The notes beneath the pieces are model-generated. The model was not told the origin of the DNA. It saw only the letters and a list, made by a program, of their open reading frames with translations, and ran no database searches. Shown piece by piece: positions 1-4,467 of a stretch of DNA of 6,113 bases. The stretch comes from Pseudorhodoplanes sp. (lineage in GTDB: Bacteria > Pseudomonadota > Alphaproteobacteria > Rhizobiales > Xanthobacteraceae): the NCBI GenBank assembly GCA_008933495.1, contig WBUW01000199.1, positions 1 through 6,113 on the forward strand, written 5' to 3'. The translations under genes were made by a program, and so were the position numbers. The first letter of the stretch is position 1. The number at the start of each line of letters is the position of its first letter.

Positions 1-1606
1 GGGTCTGACCATTCTGGATCGTGCCCGATGTCGTCCAGCCGCCGCCGTTGATGCTGATCTGCGGGCTGCCCGTCCCGCTCACCGAAACGGCCACGCTGCC
101 GGTGATGCCGGTGATCGCCAACGTGTTTGAAGCGGTCAGCGTGTTCAGCGCAACGTTTGTCTGATCGGTGAAGGCGAACGCGTTCGGAGTCGTGTCCTGC
201 GCTACCGTGGTCACGTTCCACTGGTCGCTTGTGACATCGACTGTGACGGTCGCGGTCAACAAAGTGCTGAACGATGCGCTGCTTGTCAGGCGAAGCTGCA
301 GGTACTGATTGTTCGAGATCGTCGCCGCGCCGCTTGTCCAGGTCTGAACTACCGCAGTGCAACCCGAGTCAGAGCAAATGCGGTACTGGGGGCTTCCTCC
401 TCCGGCGATCGAGACCGCCGGGCTTCCGGTAAGGCCGGTAATCTGCACGATGTTGGACGCGATCAGCGTCGACAAGGCGACATTGGCTTGATCGGTGAAG
501 CTGAAGGGGCTTGGGGTCGTGTCGTCTTCGGTCGTGACATCCCACTGATCGCTGGCGCTGCCGACCGTCACCGTGGCAGTGCTTATTGTGCTGTAGGCGG
601 CGTTGCTGGTCAGGCGGAGCTGGAGCGTCTGGCCGTTCTGAATCGTGCCGGATGTCGTCCACGCGCCGCCGTTGACGCGGAATTCGGGATTGCCGTCGCC
701 GCTGATGGAAACAAGAACATTACCTGTGATGCCTGTGATGTTGACAACGTTCGAGGGGATCACCGTGTTGCGTAGTTGCGCGGTCAGATCAACGAAGCTG
801 AACGAGTCGGGCGCGACATCGTCGACAGTGGTCACATCCCACTGGTCGCTCGCCGTGCCGACGGTGACCGCGGCGCTATTCATCGTGTCATAGGCGGCGT
901 TGCTGGTCAGGCGAAGCTGGAGATACTGGCCGTTTCCGATCAAACCGGTGGCAGTGCCCCAGTCCTGGTCCACCGCTGAGCATGCGGCATCATCGCAAAT
1001 GCGGTATTCGGGACTGCCATCGCCGCCGATTGAGACATCTGCGATCGTCTTGATGCCGGTGATCTGCGTGATGTTGGATTCGATGAGCGTCGAGAGCGCG
1101 GCATCGGTCTGGTCGGCGAACACGAACGCGTCGGGCGTGAGGTCAATCTTCTTGCCGATCAGCACCCAGTCCGCGCCATCGCAATACTGCATGACGCGGT
1201 AGCTCGAATTGTATTTGAGCGTGCCTTCGGCTCGATCCGGGTCAGTGCAGCTTCCCACATGGATGCCTCCGGCTCCGCCAACCGGACCCATCGCGCGCCA
1301 CAGGTTGCCGGCACAGCCCTGCATAACGCGATGCGGCGGATTGTAAACGATCCGTCCTTCGGGCCGGTCGGGATCGGTGCAGCCGCCGCTGCCTGAGCCG
1401 CGGCCATGCATGGCGATCCAGTCCGTGCCGTCGCAGTATTGGAAGACCTGATGGTTTGTGTTGTAGACGATCTCGCTTTCACTACCCGGCGGGTCGGCGC
1501 AGTCGGCGTGTGCGGCGGAGAATGGCATCAGGAACAAGAGCAGGGCCAAAACGGCCGCCCGCGCTTTATTGTACTTCAGAAGATAAAAACCGTCCCTTTT
1601 TGTCAT
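1..1606 (-). CDS. Large exported repeat protein, N-terminal 535 residues (3' end outside window)
   Basis: The frame is open from the ATG at 1606-1604 to the window edge without a stop; the C-terminus is missing. Residues 1-34 form a Sec-type signal peptide: basic start (MTKRDG, KYNKAR), hydrophobic core ALLLFLMPFSA, likely cleavage after AHA. Residues 36-151 hold three copies of a C-x-DP...YN...QxCxG-x-x-W module, each with its two cysteines 22 residues apart (C36/C58, C76/C98, C120/C142). From residue 157 there are tandem Ig-like or adhesin-like repeats of about 100 residues, ending in DQWxVTT and opening with PxxFxFxD. They are rich in Thr, Ser, Val and Asn, as in beta-sandwich surface proteins. 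I infer a cell-surface or secreted adhesin-like role; the ligand is unknown. The ribosome binding site is weak (GGA just before ATG), but an in-frame stop upstream leaves no better start. An AT-rich promoter precedes the gene. No named family is assigned. Confidence 0.85.
   Translation of the reverse strand, partial: MTKRDGFYLLKYNKARAAVLALLLFLMPFSAAHADCADPPGSESEIVYNTNHQVFQYCDGTDWIAMHGRGSGSGGCTDPDRPEGRIVYNPPHRVMQGCAGNLWRAMGPVGGAGGIHVGSCTDPDRAEGTLKYNSSYRVMQYCDGADWVLIGKKIDLTPDAFVFADQTDAALSTLIESNITQITGIKTIADVSIGGDGSPEYRICDDAACSAVDQDWGTATGLIGNGQYLQLRLTSNAAYDTMNSAAVTVGTASDQWDVTTVDDVAPDSFSFVDLTAQLRNTVIPSNVVNITGITGNVLVSISGDGNPEFRVNGGAWTTSGTIQNGQTLQLRLTSNAAYSTISTATVTVGSASDQWDVTTEDDTTPSPFSFTDQANVALSTLIASNIVQITGLTGSPAVSIAGGGSPQYRICSDSGCTAVVQTWTSGAATISNNQYLQLRLTSSASFSTLLTATVTVDVTSDQWNVTTVAQDTTPNAFAFTDQTNVALNTLTASNTLAITGITGSVAVSVSGTGSPQISINGGGWTTSGTIQNGQT
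2..190 (-). repeat. Surface-protein repeat 4 (short type, cut by window edge)
   Basis: The first 63 residues of a fourth unit, opening TPNAFAFTDQTNVALNTL. It carries the short-type ISINGGGWTTSGTIQNGQT loop of repeat 2 and then runs off the window. The DNA of this loop is very close to that of repeat 2 (compare 2-63 with about 625-675). Confidence 0.85.
191..517 (-). repeat. Surface-protein repeat 3 (long type, residues 364-472)
   Basis: Third unit, 109 residues, opening TPSPFSFTDQ and closing SDQWNVTT. It again has the cysteine pair (YRICSDSGCTAV) and a following W, so it matches repeat 1 in layout. Confidence 0.85.
518..814 (-). repeat. Surface-protein repeat 2 (short type, residues 265-363)
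   Basis: Second unit, 99 residues, opening APDSFSFVD and closing SDQWDVTT. It is a short type: the cysteine loop of repeats 1 and 3 is replaced by FRVNGGAWTTSGTIQNGQT, followed by the shared LQLRLTSNAAYST segment. Confidence 0.85.
815..1138 (-). repeat. Surface-protein repeat 1 (long type, residues 157-264)
   Basis: This is the first of the tandem repeats, 108 residues long. It opens with TPDAFVFADQ, passes through STLIESN and ITGI, and closes with SDQWDVTT. It is a long-type unit: after GDGSPEYRIC it carries a cysteine pair (C204, C209; RICDDAACSAV) and then a W before the NGQYLQLRLTSNAAY segment. The match to the third repeat is closer in layout than to the second. Confidence 0.85.
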
Positions 1607-1655
1607 TGTCCAATTGTAATATGACGATTATTAAGAATACTTAAGCTTTACTTCG

Positions 1656-1684
1656 ATTATGATAGCGATAGGGCTGTGCGACAA
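1656..1684 (-). promoter_or_regulatory. Predicted sigma70-type promoter of the surface-protein gene
   Basis: On the minus strand, TTGTCG (1684-1679) lies 17 bp before CATAAT (1661-1656), close to the -35 and -10 consensus. The segment is AT-rich in an otherwise GC-rich window. Transcription would start near 1649 and give a leader of about 43 nt before the ATG at 1606. This is a pattern match only. Confidence 0.5.
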
Positions 1685-1770
1685 GCTAGAAGATACTTGC
1701 CATAAGCAGGCGAGACGGCGTTGCAAAAGGGGACGTTTTTGCAGCGTCCCGGGGCCAGAAAATCGCGGAA

Positions 1771-1794
1771 AGAGGGGCGCCGGGGCGCCCCTCT
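1771..1794 (-). terminator. Hairpin terminator after the SSB-tip gene
   Basis: AGAGGGGCGCC and GGCGCCCCTCT form a perfect 11-bp inverted repeat with two bases between the arms, 10 bp past the stop codon at 1805. On the minus strand it is followed by TT and then mixed bases, so the U-tract is short. Position and stem strength favour a terminator separating this gene from the surface-protein gene. Confidence 0.7.
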
Positions 1795-1804
1795 CGCGTT
1801 GAGC

Positions 1805-2104
1805 CTAGAACGGGATTTCGTCGTCCTCCGCCGGGGCGGCGGCATCGACCGCGCCTTCCGGCTGGCCGGCGTCCGCCTGATCCTGCTCCTTGGGCGTCAT
1901 CAGGACGATGCGACCGTCGAAGTCGATCGGGAGCACGTTGACGAACACCGTGAAGCCCTCGCCGTTCTTCTGCGGCCAGGCACCGCCGAGGCGCGTCCAG
2001 AACTTCCGGCCGCGCCCCTGATCGGAAACGCTGTAAGCGATGAAGGCCGGCGGGTTGGACTTGCGGGCGTTGCCCGCGGTCGTGCGTTCTTGCGTCTGTG
2101 TCAT
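1805..2104 (-). CDS. 99-residue hypothetical protein with SSB-like acidic C-terminal tip
   Basis: The start at 2104 is chosen because AAAGGAGA sits six bases upstream of the ATG; longer frames reaching 2377 lack such a site. Residues 1-20 are polar (MTQTQERTTAGNARKSN) and probably disordered. Residues 20-70 form a compact, beta-rich core with FIAYSV, GRKFWTRLGGAWPQ, GEGFTVFVNVLP and GRIVLMTP. The rest is an Ala/Asp/Glu/Gln linker ending AEDDEIPF. That ending closely matches the DDDIPF tip by which bacterial SSB recruits repair and replication proteins. A core plus acidic linker plus tip copies SSB's overall layout, but I see no clear OB-fold SSB signature. A role in DNA metabolism of a mobile element is inference. 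I recall similar small proteins on alphaproteobacterial plasmids, but with no named function. It has its own leader and terminator. Confidence 0.85.
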   Translation of the reverse strand: MTQTQERTTAGNARKSNPPAFIAYSVSDQGRGRKFWTRLGGAWPQKNGEGFTVFVNVLPIDFDGRIVLMTPKEQDQADAGQPEGAVDAAAPAEDDEIPF

Positions 2105-2493
2105 GGTCTTTCTCCTTTGCTGGGGTTGCTCGACACGCCCTGAAGATCGGCCGGGCGGACAAGCGGCGGGTTCAAGCCAGACGCCGGGGCGGGGTATCTC
2201 CCGGCCTGCAGCGCAGCGAAGGTGGGGGACACCCCGGCGGCTCCCCGCAGGGGTCGGCTTGAACCGGACGCGCGCCCGGTCATCGATGGCGTGATTGTCG
2301 AGCGGCGCCGGCAATTGAGGGAGAAAGCGGCACAGCAAGATTCCGGCACGCGCATGGGCAAACGCGCCAGCCCGCATCCGCGCCGTTCACGGCGCCGGTT
2401 CCTCAATTAGGGCTCGCGCCGAATTCAGACCGGCTGGGGGGTTGCTTGGCCCCGCTGAAGGCGGGCGAGGATCACTCGACGCCGCTTCCGATT
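2105..2493. other. GC-rich gene-free leader region before the SSB-tip gene
   Basis: This 389-bp stretch separates the 69-aa gene from the SSB-tip gene. Several frames are open across it, but none has a ribosome binding site, sensible composition or a recognisable domain. It contains the nested inverted-repeat element at 2169-2265, a small hairpin at 2380-2395 (GCGCCG TTCA CGGCGC), and a pair of inverted arms AATTGAGG (2313-2320) and CCTCAATT (2401-2408). The length and structure suggest a transcript leader with regulatory structure, or a DNA site, rather than coding sequence. Confidence 0.5.
2169..2265. repeat. Nested inverted-repeat structure in the SSB-tip gene leader
   Basis: The outer arms GGTTCAAGCC (2169-2178) and GGCTTGAACC (2256-2265) are a perfect 10-bp inverted repeat. 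Inside, CGCCGGGG (2182-2189) pairs with CCCCGGCG (2232-2239), and CCCC GCA GGGG (2243-2253) makes a side hairpin. An alternative pairing joins CGGGGTATCTCCC (2190-2202) to GGGGGACACCCCG (2224-2236). The two inner pairings share bases and exclude each other. The element lies about 65 bp before the ATG at 2104. It could be an RNA leader switch or a DNA cruciform site such as a transfer or replication origin. Confidence 0.6.
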
Positions 2494-2703
2494 TCAGGCG
2501 GCGCTGCCGTCGATGTTGTCATCGGGGGAGGAACGGAAGCCGGGCAGTTCGGGCGCGTAACCGCTCACGATCGGGAAGATCGCGATGATGCCCTCGTCGC
2601 GCTCATCGTAAAGCTCGTCGGCGAGGCTGCGCCCGGTCTCACGCTCGAAGCGGATCGCCGCGGCCCGGATCGCGGGATTGGCAATATCTCCGGTTCTAAG
2701 CAT
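2494..2703 (-). CDS. 69-residue hypothetical protein
   Basis: Sequence begins MLRTGDIANPAIRAAAI and ends DDNIDGSAA. The first half looks helical and amphipathic (IRAAAIRFERETGRSLADEL), followed by an acidic turn (YDERDEG) and a hydrophobic strand (IIAIFPIVSGY). It has no signal peptide or membrane segment and no family I recognise. I chose the ATG at 2703, which has a moderate AAGAAG five bases upstream. An alternative ATG at 2745 would add 14 residues but has no visible ribosome binding site. The gene lies 83 bp past the DUF4326 stop on the same strand and may be co-transcribed with it. Confidence 0.6.
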   Translation of the reverse strand: MLRTGDIANPAIRAAAIRFERETGRSLADELYDERDEGIIAIFPIVSGYAPELPGFRSSPDDNIDGSAA

Positions 2704-2786
2704 CGGAACTTCTTGCGGCCACCCCGGTTGCGCCGGCCTGACCATAGCACGGCAGCCGCAGGGTCACGGGGCCGGCGATGACCGAT

Positions 2787-3059
2787 CTACGTTTCGTCCC
2801 GCGCGTTCGCGAGCTTCACCAGCAGGTCGCCGTGACACGCGCACGGCGCGCACCAGCACACGAGATCCTTGCCGCGCAATTCGTGCAGGTCGGCCATGAG
2901 CGTTCCATTGCGCAGCACGTAGTCGCGAAACTTCGCGATCACCTGTTCGCGCGAGCCGTCCCGGCCGATCACGAACGGGTTGCCCCACTTCGCGGGCCGG
3001 CCGATATAGATCGCGCCGGCTGGCAGCCCGTCCCGCTTCTTGTTCAGCACTCTCGGCAT
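2787..3059 (-). CDS. DUF4326 domain protein
   Basis: The 90-residue product spans nearly one DUF4326 domain. Visible signatures are IYIGRPAKWGNPFVIGRDGS (residues 17-36), HELRGKDLVCWC (59-70) and PCACHGDLL (72-80). The conserved Trp-Gly-Asn-Pro and the Cys-x-Cys...Cys-His-Gly residues suggest a metal or ligand site; the biochemical function of the family is not established. The start at 3059 is decided by AAGGAGG five bases upstream of the ATG; the frame continues to 3128 but without such a site. DUF4326 genes are common on phages and plasmids. It precedes the 69-aa gene on the same strand. Confidence 0.88.
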   Translation of the reverse strand: MPRVLNKKRDGLPAGAIYIGRPAKWGNPFVIGRDGSREQVIAKFRDYVLRNGTLMADLHELRGKDLVCWCAPCACHGDLLVKLANARDET

Positions 3060-3071
3060 CGTTGCCTCCTT
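3054..3071 (-). promoter_or_regulatory. Strong ribosome binding site of the DUF4326 gene
   Basis: Reading the minus strand, AAGGAGG lies five bases before the ATG at 3059. It is the best Shine-Dalgarno match in the window and fixes the start. Confidence 0.8.
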
Positions 3072-3287
3072 CATTCTAGGTTTTCCGAACAAGCCAGCGT
3101 CAGCCGGACGCATGAGGCGGCGGGTCAAGAGGGTTCCCGACGAGGGTTCCCTTCCAGGGATACGCCGGGATGCCTTGAGTCGCCGCCGCGGCCGGCTAAC
3201 GTCGCTGAGGCTTCAGGAAGCCTTGAAGGAGCGCAGGGCGGAGTGTTGAGAAAGGGGACGATCAGAAGGGCACCACGCCCGGCAGTT
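3060..3287. other. Non-coding region upstream of the DUF4326 gene
   Basis: I see no credible gene here. It contains a direct repeat GAGGGTTCCC at 3129-3138 and 3142-3151 (period 13) and a hairpin AGGCTTC AG GAAGCCT (3208-3223). It also has the word AAAGGGGACG (3251-3260), which recurs at 1726-1735. The region lies between the decayed gene fragment and the DUF4326 gene and should hold the promoter of the latter, although no clear -35/-10 pair stands out. Confidence 0.45.
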
Positions 3288-3369
3288 TCAGGCGGCAGAG
3301 GGATCGTAGTCAGGGACGATCGTTGCGGGGTCGCTGCCCATCATCGACGTCAGCCGAGTCCGGACTCGG
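3288..3369 (-). pseudogene. Decayed 3' fragment of a second copy of the 56-aa gene
   Basis: The minus strand encodes MMGSDPATIVPDYDPSAA followed by a stop at 3288. The intact 56-aa protein ends DGDPATVIHIYDPYAA. Over the last 51 nt I count about 37 identities. Homology continues upstream at DNA level: GAGTCCGGACTCGGCT here matches AAGTCCGAACTCGGCT, which encodes KSELG in the intact gene, but the two parts are in different frames and about 10 bases are missing between them. No start or N-terminal half is visible. It is best read as a truncated, frameshifted paralogue lying 3' of the 79-aa gene. Confidence 0.6.
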
Positions 3370-3404
3370 ATTGACTGCCGCTCGAATCGGCAACCGTGTC
3401 AGCT

Positions 3405-3644
3405 TTACTCTGGACCGGGAATGAGCCCATTGAGAATTTGCTGCGACCTTTCTACAGCCGCTCCATCGTAGACGGTGAAGCTCGGTTCCAGTCCCGGGAT
3501 GACATGCTGGGGACGGACACCGGCCACTGCGAGCGCCGAGAACATCAGGGAAATCACTGCCGCGCTCCAGGAAATCCTCTGGCTATGGCGACCAAGAAAT
3601 TCTATTGGGCCAGCTTGACGATTGCTATTTTCTTCTTCAGACAT
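3405..3644 (-). CDS. 79-residue predicted single-pass membrane protein
   Basis: The product begins MSEEENSNRQAGPIEFLGR, a polar N-terminus, and then has one hydrophobic segment at about residues 25-43 (SWSAAVISLMFSALAVAGV). The tail of about 36 residues (RPQHVIPGLEPSFTVY...) would lie outside the cytoplasm if the positively charged side stays in. It could be a membrane anchor or an uncleaved signal. AGGAG lies seven to eight bases before the ATG at 3644, and a promoter is visible in the AT-rich DNA upstream, so expression is credible. I recognise no family. It lies between the intact 56-aa gene and that gene's decayed fragment, which suggests it arrived as cargo. Confidence 0.65.
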   Translation of the reverse strand: MSEEENSNRQAGPIEFLGRHSQRISWSAAVISLMFSALAVAGVRPQHVIPGLEPSFTVYDGAAVERSQQILNGLIPGPE

Positions 3645-3683
3645 TATATACTCCTAAATATTTATACTTACTACATAACGCAC

Positions 3684-3713
3684 ATCATACATCTATTTCA
3701 ACTGTTATGGCAA
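3684..3713 (-). promoter_or_regulatory. Predicted sigma70-type promoter of the 79-aa gene
   Basis: On the minus strand, TTGCCA (3713-3708) lies 18 bp before TATGAT (3689-3684); each is one base off consensus. A start near 3677 would give a leader of about 33 nt with AGGAG before the ATG at 3644. The surrounding 3645-3780 is markedly AT-rich compared with the rest of the window, and other weaker -35/-10 pairs overlap it. Confidence 0.5.
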
Positions 3714-3825
3714 TGAAGATTGCGCAGACAACGCTATTTTCAAGTCTATCCCACCTAATCTATTATTTATGCCAATAGATCGTCTGGCATCTCTCCCACC
3801 CGACCTCCCGATGACTTAGGCAAGA

Positions 3826-3839
3826 GAGGGCGCACCCTC
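3826..3839 (-). terminator. Weak hairpin after the 56-aa gene
   Basis: GAGGG TGCG CCCTC on the minus strand is a 5-bp stem with a 4-nt loop, 27 bp past the stop at 3866. It is followed by TCTTGCC, with no real U-tract. It may help end transcription before the AT-rich promoter region, but the call is weak. Confidence 0.3.
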
Positions 3840-3865
3840 CGGGCCAGCCGTTGGTCTGTGGCGAT

Positions 3866-4036
3866 TCACGCCGCGTATGGATCGTAGATGTGGATGACCG
3901 TCGCGGGGTCGCCGTCGAATTCATCGGACGGCACGACGCCGTAGCCGAGTTCGGACTTGAAGAGCGTCACACAGATCATGAGCGTCCTGGCGAGGTCGAG
4001 GGCGACTTGCCCGGCGAGGTCGAGATTGTTGGCCAT
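3866..4036 (-). CDS. 56-residue hypothetical protein
   Basis: The product begins MANNLDLAGQVALDLARTLM and ends DGDPATVIHIYDPYAA. Residues 5-30 look like one helix, mixed hydrophobic and acidic, and are too polar to be a clear membrane span. The conserved-looking end is KSELGYGVVPSDEFDGDP plus YDPYAA. I chose the ATG at 4036 with GGGAG six bases upstream; the frame stays open to 4153, but the extra residues are Arg/Ala-rich and look like translated leader. A decayed relative of its C-terminus lies at 3288-3369, which supports the frame as genuinely coding. No function is known to me. Confidence 0.7.
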   Translation of the reverse strand: MANNLDLAGQVALDLARTLMICVTLFKSELGYGVVPSDEFDGDPATVIHIYDPYAA

Positions 4037-4280
4037 GTGCGGCTCCCGTCTTTTGCGGCGGGGAACCATTCCCCGCGCTACGGGCGCCCGACACGCTCCG
4101 GCACGGGCCGCGATCACCCTGAAGGCGCGTTGAGCCGGAAGGGCCGCACGCAAGGCGTAGCGGACCCTTTAAGGGTTGATGGCGTCAGGCCCTGACCGGT
4201 GCGAGAAGGATCAGCGTCCAGCGCGGGAATGGATGCTCCGCAGGGCCGGGTGCCGCTCAAGGTGATCGAGAAACGCGGGC
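4037..4280. other. Gene-free GC-rich leader with palindromes before the 56-aa gene
   Basis: No credible gene is present. It holds a hairpin GCGGGGAA CCA TTCCCCGC (4058-4076) just upstream of the ribosome binding site of the 56-aa gene. It also holds two adjacent 13-bp odd palindromes, ACCCTT T AAGGGT (4164-4176) and GTCAGG C CCTGAC (4184-4196). These are the obvious candidates for operator or RNA-structure control of the downstream gene. Confidence 0.45.
4164..4196. repeat. Two adjacent 13-bp palindromes
   Basis: Both have the form six bases, one central base, six complementary bases: 4164-4176 and 4184-4196, seven bases apart. Their centres are 20 bp apart, roughly two helical turns, a geometry that suits a dimeric regulator, though chance is possible. 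Confidence 0.4.
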
Positions 4281-4438
4281 TTACACCCCGCACCGCCAGA
4301 CTGGGACGCCCAAACGCTTCGCCTTGTCGGCGAGGTTCTCGGTGATACCGGAACCGGGGAAGACGATCAGGCCCTTGGGCATCGTCGCGAGAAGCGCGTC
4401 GTTGCGCTTGAAGGGCGCGGGTCCTTTGTCGGTTACGC
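4281..4438 (-). pseudogene. C-terminal remnant of a DUF2493 (SLOG-superfamily) protein
   Basis: The minus strand encodes KGPAPFKRNDALLATMPKGL, then IVFPGSGITENLADKAKRLG and VPVWRCGV, before a stop at 4281. The PFKRND, IVFPGSG and ENLADKAKxLGVPVW run is characteristic of the end of DUF2493 proteins, whose SLOG-type Rossmann fold is thought to bind nucleotide-like ligands. The usual N-terminal two thirds, including the GGxxGAD region, is absent. Upstream the frame continues into unrelated sequence and overlaps the end of the neighbouring DUF1566 gene, with only a TTG at 4481 as a possible start. I read it as a gene broken at about 4440, where the DUF1566 array now begins. Confidence 0.7.
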
Positions 4439-4467
4439 CCCGCGCAATTGACCGAACAGCAGGGGGC

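Noticed and set aside
2..1138. Possible CRISPR or minisatellite array
   Set aside because: The repeat unit is about 300 bp, diverged and encodes protein repeats in one open frame; there are no short identical repeats with unique spacers.
1159..1482. Minus-strand frame of 107 codons overlapping the surface gene
   Set aside because: It is an Ala/Arg/Thr-rich alternative frame over the cysteine modules, which are clearly encoded in the frame starting at 1606.
1721..2143. Plus-strand open frame of 140 codons
   Set aside because: It overlaps the terminator and the SSB-tip gene in antisense; its composition follows the codon bias of the minus-strand gene.
2101..2406. Minus-strand frames of 101 and up to 190 codons through the SSB-tip leader
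   Set aside because: They lack ribosome binding sites, are Arg/Pro/Ser-rich and run through the inverted-repeat structure. The good ribosome binding site at 2104 shows the true start.
3354..3369. Perfect 16-bp palindrome CCGAGTCCGGACTCGG as an operator
   Set aside because: It coincides with the part of the decayed gene fragment matching TCCGAACTCGG in the intact 56-aa gene, so the palindrome may have arisen by chance change during decay.
2778..3374. Plus-strand open frame of 198 codons
   Set aside because: It runs antisense over the DUF4326 gene, whose domain motifs and AAGGAGG site are unmistakable. The plus-strand product is Arg/His-rich with no domain, as expected of a shadow frame in GC-rich DNA.
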